From: Alphaproteobacteria bacterium
GTDB lineage: Bacteria > Pseudomonadota > Alphaproteobacteria > Micropepsales > Micropepsaceae
Assembly (NCBI GenBank): GCA_003131925.1
Contig: PKWC01000148.1
Span: forward strand, 4,241 to 23,192
Length of the DNA stretch: 18,952 nucleotides
Direction: 5' to 3'
Shown here: in pieces, positions 1 to 7,579 of the stretch
Position numbering within the stretch: the stretch's first letter is position 1
Layout of the letters: each line of letters starts with the position of its first letter
Translations under genes and position numbers: made by a program
The notes under the pieces: generated by a model
Database searches by the model: none
What the model saw: the letters and a program-made list of their open reading frames with translations, nothing else
What the model was told of the DNA's origin: nothing

Positions 1-625
1 CGATTTTCTTCGCGACCGACTCGCGTGTCAGCGCATTGAAGATCTCCCGGACAAGCATGGCAGGAAGATCGATGCCCAGAAATTCCGCAACGGCTACGAT
101 GGTTACCTCGCGTTCGTAGAACCGGTCCTCGAAGCGCAGCACAAGCGGCGCGCTGCGACGAAACAGCTCGACTATTCGCGCGTCGCCTTCCACGACGGCC
201 TTGAAGGCGCCCGAGAATGAAAAGTCGAAGCGTTTCATCAATGACGCGACAGCGTCCCGCGGCTCGCGAATCGTCATCACCACCTGAAACCGGGGGCAGG
301 CCGCGAGAGCGCTCAGGGCGACGGAGGGTTGCTGGGTCTGCACCACGAGGGTGTCGACGCGGGAATCGTATTTGGAAAAGCCGCGCGGTGAGTCCGCATA
401 AAACTGCCTCACGTTTCCATAGACAGGGCTCCGAGATTCGTCGACGCGCGTGTAGCTGTTGGCTTCGGCCTCGCTGCGGTGCCGAAGAATTTCGGCGACA
501 ACATTGTAGAGCCATGTCGAAGCGCTGCTCTTGGTGCCTGCACACAGAATCCCGCGCGGGAGCGGGTCGACACTCTGCGCAGGCGACGCATTCTCGTGCT
601 GGGCCGTCATTGAGATATTCAGCAT
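1..625 (-). CDS. Sulfotransferase family protein, 3' end beyond the left edge
   Basis: Read on the minus strand, this frame is open from an ATG at 625 to the window edge, giving 208 residues with the C-terminus missing. It has both PAPS-binding signatures of cytosolic-type sulfotransferases. The 5'-phosphosulfate loop GTKSSASTWLYNVV lies near residues 30-43 (K32), and the 3'-phosphate loop TIREPRDAVASLMKRF near 118-133 (R120, S128). The family transfers sulfate from PAPS to a hydroxyl or amino group; the acceptor cannot be told from sequence. No signal peptide or membrane segment is seen, so it is probably cytoplasmic. An AAAGG purine run about 8-12 bases upstream supports the start at 625; a second ATG at 610 is possible. 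It diverges from the DUF1800 gene. The long frame on the opposite strand here is a shadow. Confidence 0.85.
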   Translation of the reverse strand, partial: MLNISMTAQHENASPAQSVDPLPRGILCAGTKSSASTWLYNVVAEILRHRSEAEANSYTRVDESRSPVYGNVRQFYADSPRGFSKYDSRVDTLVVQTQQPSVALSALAACPRFQVVMTIREPRDAVASLMKRFDFSFSGAFKAVVEGDARIVELFRRSAPLVLRFEDRFYEREVTIVAVAEFLGIDLPAMLVREIFNALTRESVAKKI

Positions 626-649
626 GTCGTTGCCTTTCTGGCCAGCTCG

Positions 650-674
650 AGCGATCGATTTCGGCAAGCGATCG
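650..674. repeat. Short direct repeat AGCGATCG x2 in a divergent intergenic gap
   Basis: The octamer AGCGATCG occurs at 650-657 and 667-674, start to start 17 bases, just upstream of the minus-strand sulfotransferase. Each copy holds the palindrome CGATCG. The position, in the 230-base gap between divergent genes, would suit a regulator site, but octamers rich in CGATCG are common in GC-rich genomes. No convincing -35/-10 pair could be assigned beside it. Confidence 0.25.
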
Positions 675-855
675 TTTCGCTATTTGTCGATCTTTCAGAT
701 GGACTTTTAGGTGTTTATTCCGAAGCCGTCAACCCACGGGCCGCACCTGGCGGGTTACGGGGGATTAATCGCGCGGACGCACTGCCGCCATGTGCCTCTG
801 GCAGAGTCGCGTCAATTCGCCGATACTGGTAAAATCAACTTCAACGAGCCCCGAC

Positions 856-2343
856 ATGCTCGAAACTTCTACTGCACTCCATCTTTCGAACCGCCTGGGT
901 TTCGGTCCGGCGCAAGGAGATCTCGCGCGAATCGCGGGTATGGGCATCGAGGCATTCCTCGACGAGCAGCTTCATCCTCAGCCGGCGCGCTTGCCGCCGT
1001 CGGTAACTTCGGCTCTTCGGGCACTGCCGTCCTTCGGCAAGAATAGCGCTGAAGCCTTTGCGGAATATTGGTGGAAGGACCAGGTGGATGATCCCAAATC
1101 GATTCCAAAGGACGAGAAAAGGAAACTGATTGCGCGTGAAAAGCTGGTCAAGCGCGAGGCGCACGTCGCGCGACTGGCGAGGGCGATAGGCAGCCCATGG
1201 CAGCTCCACGAAGCACTTGTCGAATTCTGGTTCAATCATTTCAACGTCTTCGAGGGGAAGGGTGAGATCAAGGTGTGGATCGGAGCCTATGAAGAGGAGG
1301 CGATTCGTCCGCATACGCTTGGACGATTCAGCGACCTCTTGCTTGCGACGGCGAAACACCCGGCAATGCTGGTTTATCTCGACAATGCGCAGAATGTGGC
1401 TCCCGGCATGCAAGAGACGTCAAAGGACGCCATGGCCGACGATGCCAAGCAGATCCCCATGAAAAACAGGAAAGAACACGGCATCAACGAAAACTTTGCC
1501 CGCGAAGTCATGGAGCTGCACACACTCGGAGTCGATGGAGGCTATTCGCAGGCCGACGTGGTTGCGCTCGCGCACATCCTGACTGGCTGGACAGTAGGGC
1601 CCGGTGCGGATTCGGACGCGGCCAATGCCGTCAACAGGTTCAGGAAGCACAGGGGAGCGTTTCGCTTCGCCGCAAGGCGTCATGATCCTTCGGCGGAATG
1701 CCTGCTCGGACGCACCTTCAGCGGCGGCGATGTCGGCGAGGGCGAGGCCGCTCTTCTCATGTTGGCGGCCCATCCAGCAACTTCGCGGCATATCAGCTTT
1801 CAACTGGCGCAATTCTTCGTTGCGGATCAGCCGGACCACGCCCTTGTCGATGCAATGGCGAAGACCTTCCGTGAGACCAGCGGCGACATCCGCTCGGTGC
1901 TGAAGACCATGCTGAACCGTCCGGAATTTCTTGCGCCAATCCGTTTCGGAGCCAAATTCAAGACGCCCTATCGATACGTCGTATCGGCGGCGCGGGCGGC
2001 AGGCATTAATCCGGCAAATGCAGCTCCGCTCGCATTCGCGCTCGAAGATCTCGGCCAGCCGCTCTATGGCTGCATTTCTCCCGACGGATACGCCTGCACC
2101 CAGGCCGCATGGCTGGACCCGGACGGACTCCTGCGGCGGCTTTCTCTCGCACAACGGATCGGCGATGGCGAGTATGGCGGCTCGAACGACGGGGCGGGCT
2201 CGCTCGCGCCGCCTGATCCGGACAGGCTTTTGGACACGCTGAAACCCGCTTTCGGCAAGACGACGCTTGCGGCGATCGAACAGGCGCCACGCGACCGCCG
2301 AGCCGGCGCAATTCTCGGAAGTCCCGATTTCATGCGCTGTTGA
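856..2343 (+). CDS. DUF1800 family protein
   Basis: The 495-residue product matches the DUF1800 family from end to end. It opens with the typical ALHLSNRLGFGP segment and has HFNVFEGKG in the first third. The conserved core NFAREVMELHTLG lies at about residues 213-225, followed by a YSQADVVALAHILTGW stretch; HDPSAECLLGRTF starts near 276 and MLNRPEF follows further on. I chose the ATG at 856 because family members start close to the ALHLxNRLGFGP motif. An in-frame ATG at 790 would add 22 residues with no family resemblance. Neither start has a strong ribosome site. No signal peptide is evident. The family has no established biochemical role, but it is very often paired with a DUF1501 gene, as here with a 25-base gap, so the two probably act together. 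Confidence 0.85.
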   Translation: MLETSTALHLSNRLGFGPAQGDLARIAGMGIEAFLDEQLHPQPARLPPSVTSALRALPSFGKNSAEAFAEYWWKDQVDDPKSIPKDEKRKLIAREKLVKREAHVARLARAIGSPWQLHEALVEFWFNHFNVFEGKGEIKVWIGAYEEEAIRPHTLGRFSDLLLATAKHPAMLVYLDNAQNVAPGMQETSKDAMADDAKQIPMKNRKEHGINENFAREVMELHTLGVDGGYSQADVVALAHILTGWTVGPGADSDAANAVNRFRKHRGAFRFAARRHDPSAECLLGRTFSGGDVGEGEAALLMLAAHPATSRHISFQLAQFFVADQPDHALVDAMAKTFRETSGDIRSVLKTMLNRPEFLAPIRFGAKFKTPYRYVVSAARAAGINPANAAPLAFALEDLGQPLYGCISPDGYACTQAAWLDPDGLLRRLSLAQRIGDGEYGGSNDGAGSLAPPDPDRLLDTLKPAFGKTTLAAIEQAPRDRRAGAILGSPDFMRC

Positions 2344-2356
2344 GACCGCAGCCACT

Positions 2357-2363
2357 CTGGAGG
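2357..2363 (+). promoter_or_regulatory. Ribosome binding site that fixes the DUF1501 start
   Basis: CTGGAGG lies 5 bases before the ATG at 2369. It selects that start over an upstream in-frame ATG at 2267, which would bury the twin-arginine motif inside the protein. Confidence 0.7.
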
Positions 2364-2368
2364 TTTGC

Positions 2369-3607
2369 ATGCGACGTCGCGATTTTCTGAGGTGTTCGGC
2401 CGCCACCGGCGGGCTCTCGCTTTTCCCGTTTGGGTCGGGCGCGTGGGCGCTGCAAAACCCGGCTGCAGGACAGGAGCGTCTGGTGGTTGTGCTCCTGCGC
2501 GGCGCAATCGACGGACTCAATGTCGTGATTCCCTATACGGACGCGGAGTATTACAGCCTGCGGCCTACAATCGCGGTGCAGCGCCCGGGACAAAGCGGCG
2601 GCGCCATTGATCTCGACCGGCAGTTCGCGCTCCATCCGGCACTCGATTCGCTGATTCCGATCTGGAAAGATCGCAGCCTCGCATTTGTTCACGCCTGCGG
2701 ATCGCCGGACGAGTCGCGTTCGCATTTTCAGGCCCAGGCTTTTATGGAATCGGGCACGCCGGGCGTTCTGACCACCCAGGACGGCTGGATGAATCGCACG
2801 CTCGCGGCCCTGCCTGGAAAGCACGCGCCGACCGAAGCCGTGAATTTCGGGAAGACACTGCCCAAAATCCTCGAAGGCGCGATGCCGGTCGCCAGCATTC
2901 CGACGCACGACTATGGCGGCCGCAGGCAGGGCGACACATCGCCCCTCGATTCGATCACCCAGGCGGTGTTTGATCGCATGTATGCCGGCAACGATCCGAT
3001 CAGTGTCGCCTATCACGAAGGACGCGCCGCGCACTCGCAACTGACGGCCGATCTCGCGCGCGACATGACGGAGGCGGCAGCAGGCGCCCCGTCGCCACGA
3101 GGCTTTCCCCAGGACTCGGCGAAGCTCTGCCAGTTGATGAAGCAGGATCCCACCATACAGCTCGCGTTTTTCGCGTTGAGCGGCTGGGATACGCATGTGC
3201 GGGAGGGTGACGCCCAAGGCCAGCTCGCCAACCATTTGCGCCCGTTGGGAGAGGGTCTCGCACAACTTCGGACAGGCTTGGGAAGCGTCTACGGCCGCAC
3301 GGTCGTCCTGGTGATGTCCGAATTCGGCCGCACCGCACGCGAGAATGGCAATGGCGGCACCGATCACGGCCACGGCAACGTCATGTGGATCATGGGCGGC
3401 CCGGTCAATGGCGGCAAAGTCTACGGCCAATGGCCGGGAATCGACGAAGAGAGCCTGCATGAACAGCGCGATCTTGCCGTGACGACAGATTTTCGCGCCG
3501 TCGCAGGAGCCGTGCTGAAAGGTCATCTGAAACTGACCACGCAGCAGATTGACACGGTGTTCCCCGGCACGGCGAAAAGCGCGACATTGAATATCGTGCA
3601 CGCCTGA
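2369..3607 (+). CDS. DUF1501 family protein, Tat-exported
   Basis: The product has 412 residues. The N-terminus MRRRDFLRCSAATGG followed by a short hydrophobic run and a GAWA-LQ boundary is a twin-arginine (Tat) signal with likely cleavage after residue 27. The protein should therefore be exported folded to the periplasm or surface. Family hallmarks are visible: LRGAIDGLNVVIPYTDAEYY near the N-terminus, SEFGR at residues 317-321 and DHGHG at 332-336, followed by GGPVNGGKVYGQWPG. DUF1501 proteins are generally grouped with the alkaline phosphatase/sulfatase-like fold, but no reaction is established. The acidic and His residues around DHGHG may form a metal site (inference). The gene follows DUF1800 closely and precedes a glycosyltransferase by 57 bases, so the three may form one transcription unit. 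The equally long open frame on the minus strand is a codon-bias shadow. Confidence 0.92.
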   Translation: MRRRDFLRCSAATGGLSLFPFGSGAWALQNPAAGQERLVVVLLRGAIDGLNVVIPYTDAEYYSLRPTIAVQRPGQSGGAIDLDRQFALHPALDSLIPIWKDRSLAFVHACGSPDESRSHFQAQAFMESGTPGVLTTQDGWMNRTLAALPGKHAPTEAVNFGKTLPKILEGAMPVASIPTHDYGGRRQGDTSPLDSITQAVFDRMYAGNDPISVAYHEGRAAHSQLTADLARDMTEAAAGAPSPRGFPQDSAKLCQLMKQDPTIQLAFFALSGWDTHVREGDAQGQLANHLRPLGEGLAQLRTGLGSVYGRTVVLVMSEFGRTARENGNGGTDHGHGNVMWIMGGPVNGGKVYGQWPGIDEESLHEQRDLAVTTDFRAVAGAVLKGHLKLTTQQIDTVFPGTAKSATLNIVHA

Positions 3608-3664
3608 TCATCGAATTCGGATCATGGATGGCGGCGGTTTGCATGTTGCACGCACGAGCCTTCA

Positions 3665-5125
3665 ATGGCAGCGACGATGTCAACTGACGAACCAGAAACG
3701 GCGCTGGATGAAGAACGCGCGCGAATCGCGGCCCTCTATCGGGAAATCGATCTCAGGGATCGCCAGATTGCCAAAATGCGATACAGCGGAAGCGAGGACG
3801 CGGAAGCCCTGAGACTGAGCGCCGAAATTCGTGCGCTGCAGGCATCCACTTCCTGGCGCATTACCGCCCCTCTGCGCAGCATCAAGACGAGATTCCTTTC
3901 CTGGCGCCGCGGACTCCCGCGAGCGCCCATAGCATCGGCGACAACTCGTCCAGCTCCCGGATTACCGGAGATGCCCGATCCGCACGCCGGCGAAGGACGG
4001 GCCCGCCGCAAGATTCTGGTGGTTGATGTGCGTATTCCAGCGCCCGACATTCAAAGTTCTGGTGTGCGTATGACTGCCATCGTCGATCTTCTCCGGGAGT
4101 TCGGATTCGACGTCACGTTCATTTCCAATCACGGTCCTGAGGACTACCACTGGGTCTTCGCCAATGTCGGGGACCAGCTGCGCGAGCGGGTCGCGAAGCT
4201 CCGCGCGCAGGGAGTTTCCGTGATCTTTGGCTACGACGCCGCGATCGAACATCTGATTTCGAAGGGGCGTTGCTACGAGGCGGCCTTTGTCTGCTTTCCC
4301 GATCTCATGCTTCAATACGCGGCAGCAATACGCGTTTATGCGCCGCAGGCTACGCTGATCTACGACACGGTCGACCTTCACGGCATACGACACAGGCGCG
4401 CCGCCGAATTGAGCAAAGACGCCGAAGATTTCCGGCAGGCGGATTATTACGACCGCATGGAAGCCGTGAACATCCTGGCGGCCGACCGCATCGTGGCGAT
4501 CAGCGCCCATGAGGCGCGTTTGATAACGGAACGCCATCCGGATGCGCGAGTGTTCACCATCCCGAACATCCATAGCGCGCAGGATCATGTTCCGGGTTTT
4601 GCACAGCGGGACGGCCTCCTCTTCATCGGGCACTATCTGCACGCTCCCAACCAGGACGCCGCGGAGCATCTTGCGCGCGACATACTTCCGCTCGTGCGGG
4701 CCGCCCTTGGCGACGCCCCGTTATTTCTTGTGGGCAGCTCGCCCACCGAATTGATCAAGGGATTGGCGGGCAACGGCGTGCATGTAGTGGGCCATGTGCC
4801 GAACGCGGGGGAATATTTCGATCGTTGCCGTGTTTTCGTGGCACCCCTGCGGTACGGAGCCGGCATGAAGGGCAAGATAGGCCAGAGCATGAGTCTGGGC
4901 CTGCCCGTCGTGACGACATCGATTGGCGCCGAAGGCATGGATCTCGAAAATGGCGAGACCGCGCTGCTCGCCGATAATCCACAGGACTTCGCGGCAGCCG
5001 TGATCCGGCTCTACCGCGATGAAGCCCTCTGGCGGGAGATGTCCCGCAAAGCGCTCGATCATGTCGCCAGCCGTTTCTCGGTTGCCGTCGCGCGGACGGC
5101 CTTGCAGGAGCTTCTGCTCGCCTGA
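3665..5125 (+). CDS. GT4-type glycosyltransferase with N-terminal coiled-coil/SWRITAPLR segment
   Basis: The product has 486 residues. Residues about 12-60 are charged and heptad-like, suggesting a coiled coil. They lead into SWRITAPLR (63-71), a motif commonly found beside glycosyltransferase domains of polysaccharide and O-antigen clusters. A GT-B N-domain starts near 116 (KILVVDVRIP) and includes YDTVDLHGIRHRR (233-245). The nucleotide-sugar-binding C-domain has LLFIGHYLHAPNQDA (318-332), APLRYGAGMKGKI (393-405) and SLGLPVVTT (410-418). This is the usual retaining GT4 layout; donor and acceptor sugars are unknown. The start is the ATG at 3665, with a second ATG at 3677, and no clear ribosome site decides between them. 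No membrane helix is seen. It converges with the GT2 gene across only 16 bases, and I see no hairpin terminator there. Confidence 0.9.
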   Translation: MAATMSTDEPETALDEERARIAALYREIDLRDRQIAKMRYSGSEDAEALRLSAEIRALQASTSWRITAPLRSIKTRFLSWRRGLPRAPIASATTRPAPGLPEMPDPHAGEGRARRKILVVDVRIPAPDIQSSGVRMTAIVDLLREFGFDVTFISNHGPEDYHWVFANVGDQLRERVAKLRAQGVSVIFGYDAAIEHLISKGRCYEAAFVCFPDLMLQYAAAIRVYAPQATLIYDTVDLHGIRHRRAAELSKDAEDFRQADYYDRMEAVNILAADRIVAISAHEARLITERHPDARVFTIPNIHSAQDHVPGFAQRDGLLFIGHYLHAPNQDAAEHLARDILPLVRAALGDAPLFLVGSSPTELIKGLAGNGVHVVGHVPNAGEYFDRCRVFVAPLRYGAGMKGKIGQSMSLGLPVVTTSIGAEGMDLENGETALLADNPQDFAAAVIRLYRDEALWREMSRKALDHVASRFSVAVARTALQELLLA

Positions 5126-5141
5126 GGAAGCGCGCGCAAGA

Positions 5142-6206
5142 TCACGACACAGCGGGAAGCGGTTCCGACAGCGGTTCCTGATCTGTACGCCGGCATTCCA
5201 CGGCGGCGGTGACGATCCCCTTCAACCGCGCGGCGTCAAATGCGTCCCAATAGGCGCGATGCAGCAATGCCACAAATACGCTGTCCATCTCGATTCCGTA
5301 CTTGATGCGCGCCTCCGCCATCGCATCGAGACGTCGTGCCGTGTCGATCATCCTGTTGTATTCTGGGCGGAGCCGCTGCCAACGGCTGTGCGCGTCCTCA
5401 ATACCGGCCCAGATCTGGATTTCCGGCGCAGGGTGCAATCGGCTGAATAGCCAGTTCGATCTGCCCTGCGTCTCGGTACGGCGACAAAACTCGTCCAGAC
5501 TGAGGGCACGCAGCATGGTCGTGACTGCATCGCGATTGTAGACCACTCTTAGTCCGTGTGCCGACAACCGGTAACCAAGCTCGATGTCCTCGCATCCAAA
5601 GCGAAACAGCGGATTGAAAGGCTGGGGGCCGGGAAGTATCTCCCGCTTGCACGAAGATCGGCCCCCCCAGAACCATGTGTAGTCGAGAATCTCGCCATCG
5701 GTAATCCGCCCGTAACTGAAGAGGTAGCACCCGACGTCGGTTACAAACCGCATTAACGGCCTGGTCGCGATTGCCGGATGGAGATTGGTATGGCCCAGGA
5801 CGGCGATGTGCTTTTGAGGATAGGATTCATGCGTGCGCAGATGCTCCATCAGCAGGCTTGGCGCAGGTACATCGTCGTCGTCCATGAACAGGAGGATGGG
5901 CGCCCGAGAAGCTGTCACTCCCGTGTTTTTGGCGGCTCCAAGCCCGCGATTCTCCTGCTTCAGACAATATAAAGGCAGCAGTCTTTGATAATGCAGGACG
6001 AGGGAACCTACGTCCTCGGTAGAGCCGTCATCGACAACAATGATCTCGAATTCTGTCCGCGGAAGGGTTTGCCCGAGCAATCCCTCGAACACGCGTCTCA
6101 GCAGTTCGACGCGATTGTAAGTGCAGATGATGCAGCTGATCCGCAAACCGCGGTCGCGCCCGCCGGGGGCAACATCGCTCGTCGTGCCAAAGGCCTGGGT
6201 TTCCAT
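5142..6206 (-). CDS. Glycosyltransferase family 2 (GT-A fold)
   Basis: This 354-residue protein is a textbook family 2 enzyme. CTYNR (28-32) starts the nucleotide-binding fold, VVDDGS (57-62) binds the nucleotide, and MDDDD (108-112) carries the metal-binding DxD. GGRSSCKREIL (181-191) and GCEDIELGYRL (204-214) form the acceptor side with the likely catalytic ED pair. The family inverts stereochemistry while adding one sugar from a nucleotide donor. There is no transmembrane segment, so it probably works at the cytoplasmic face. The ATG at 6206 has a CGGAG site about 9 bases upstream. It is the only intact minus-strand gene in the left two thirds apart from the edge sulfotransferase, and it diverges from the next GT gene across 170 bases that hold no recognisable feature. 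Confidence 0.93.
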   Translation of the reverse strand: METQAFGTTSDVAPGGRDRGLRISCIICTYNRVELLRRVFEGLLGQTLPRTEFEIIVVDDGSTEDVGSLVLHYQRLLPLYCLKQENRGLGAAKNTGVTASRAPILLFMDDDDVPAPSLLMEHLRTHESYPQKHIAVLGHTNLHPAIATRPLMRFVTDVGCYLFSYGRITDGEILDYTWFWGGRSSCKREILPGPQPFNPLFRFGCEDIELGYRLSAHGLRVVYNRDAVTTMLRALSLDEFCRRTETQGRSNWLFSRLHPAPEIQIWAGIEDAHSRWQRLRPEYNRMIDTARRLDAMAEARIKYGIEMDSVFVALLHRAYWDAFDAARLKGIVTAAVECRRTDQEPLSEPLPAVS

Positions 6207-6376
6207 CGGAGGGCTCCGTTAGCACGCCCCGCCGCACCGCCGCCAGTCGCCAAGGGGAACCGATTGCCGGAAACCATCAGGGGGCGGCGGTCGAATGGTC
6301 AAGCTGGCATGCGTTCGCTTGTTCAACCGGACAGCGGCCCGCCGTTCCGCATTTTGCATCTTCGGTCGGCCGCGTT

Positions 6377-7579
6377 ATGCTGTCCGCATCTCCGGCGCCC
6401 AGCGCGCGGGCATCAGCAAATCCGCTTCAGGTTCAATCGGGCGATGACGTCATCCATATCAGCGTGCGGCACGGACTCTTCGTCTCTCAGACCACGATCG
6501 TGATCGACCCCGCACCCGCCCTGGATGAATTCGGCGCGCGGCCGCTAGAGCCGGCGCACGTCGGTATCATTTTCAACGAAGACAGGGACACCATCGTCGC
6601 TCACAGCGACCCGGCGATGAGCTCCGTACTTCACGTGCTGGATCGGCACTGGCACGGGATCCGCAGCGCGACGGCATGCCTTCCGGGCGGAAAGCTCGGA
6701 ATCAGTCACAAGAATGGGTTGACGCGCGAAGAGACAAGATTCGTCGACCGCCTTATTCGCGAGCGCGACTATCAGGTGGTGTGCTTCCAGGGCTATTCCA
6801 AAACCGTCGACAGTCTCGTCGAGCACCTTCACGGAGAATTTGGTTCCGATCTCCGCCTCTACGTCGTGACGCACGTAACGACCTCGCAATTCGAGCATCA
6901 TTTTGAGATAGCAATGCTCGATCGCATTCACGACAGGGTCGCCAGCGGCATTGTCGCCCGGACCGGAAGCGTAAAGCCCAATTTCCACCTCTTTCATGAA
7001 AAAACGTGGCCGCAATGCGTGGTGAATATTCCCCCGGACCTGTCCAGGCTCATCGTGGCGCTGCCGAAACGCGAGCCCGGCAATATTTTCATTCCGGTGG
7101 AGAACACATGGCGGAAGAATCTCTATACGCAGGTCATTGCCGCCCAGACCTCGGAGAAAGTGCGACGTATCTGCCTCGTGAACTGGCCCACTGATCTTGA
7201 GCGTCTGATGATCATCGACAAAGCACAGCTCGTCGGCTTTCAGCCGCTGCCGGGGCTTCTCGCGTATATGCGGCTCGCACAGATCGTGGCAAACGTATCA
7301 TTCTCGGAATGCCAGCCCATGACGCAACTCGAAGCGCTCGCTGTGGGCACTCCGGCAATCGTCGGTCCCATTCGTCTGCCGGTTTTCTCCAATCATCCAC
7401 TGAGCGAGCTGTGCGAATTTGCGGAGTTGGACGACCCTGGGCTCCTGCGCCGGAGGTTCGACATGGTTCTCGATGAGTGGTCGAGAGATCCCATGGGGCT
7501 TTCCGAGATGATCTCCGACTTCGTGAAACTGCGGACCGCCGCCGGCCTGGCAAGCTACAGAGAGTTCCTGGAGCTTTAG
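6377..7579 (+). CDS. GT-B-like glycosyltransferase, divergent
   Basis: The product has 400 residues. The N-terminal half is not recognisable by motif. The C-terminal half resembles the donor-binding domain of GT-B enzymes: NIFIPVENTWRKN (236-248), then SFSECQPMTQLEALAVGTPA (308-327), where E311 and E319 form an E-x7-E pair of the GT4 type. The role as a glycosyltransferase is therefore inferred from one half of the protein. The start at 6377 lacks a good ribosome site, but the frame has no other early ATG. The stop TAG (7577-7579) is followed immediately by the ATG of the next gene in the same frame, so the pair is surely co-transcribed and likely translationally coupled. Confidence 0.75.
   Translation: MLSASPAPSARASANPLQVQSGDDVIHISVRHGLFVSQTTIVIDPAPALDEFGARPLEPAHVGIIFNEDRDTIVAHSDPAMSSVLHVLDRHWHGIRSATACLPGGKLGISHKNGLTREETRFVDRLIRERDYQVVCFQGYSKTVDSLVEHLHGEFGSDLRLYVVTHVTTSQFEHHFEIAMLDRIHDRVASGIVARTGSVKPNFHLFHEKTWPQCVVNIPPDLSRLIVALPKREPGNIFIPVENTWRKNLYTQVIAAQTSEKVRRICLVNWPTDLERLMIIDKAQLVGFQPLPGLLAYMRLAQIVANVSFSECQPMTQLEALAVGTPAIVGPIRLPVFSNHPLSELCEFAELDDPGLLRRRFDMVLDEWSRDPMGLSEMISDFVKLRTAAGLASYREFLEL
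7569..7573 (+). promoter_or_regulatory. Ribosome binding site for the 883-residue glycosyltransferase
   Basis: TGGAG sits inside the last codons of the upstream gene, 6 bases before the ATG at 7580. It shows that the downstream frame is initiated independently rather than by reading through the TAG. Confidence 0.6.

Noticed and set aside
217..768. 183-codon plus-strand open frame at the left
   Set aside because: It is opposite the sulfotransferase reading on the minus strand and is low-complexity Arg/Ser-rich.
1420..2520. Long open frame on the minus strand, antisense to DUF1800
   Set aside because: It is rich in Arg, has no family motif and mirrors a clear DUF1800 gene; it is a by-product of GC-rich codon use.
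2330..3601. 423-codon minus-strand open frame opposite DUF1501
   Set aside because: The plus strand has a Tat signal, ribosome site and all DUF1501 motifs. The antisense frame shows none and spans the same bases.
3962..4669. 235-codon minus-strand frame inside the GT4 gene
   Set aside because: It is antisense to conserved GT-B motifs and has no motif of its own.
5126..5141. Bidirectional terminator between the convergent GT4 and GT2 genes
   Set aside because: Only 16 bases and no stem followed by a T run on either strand.
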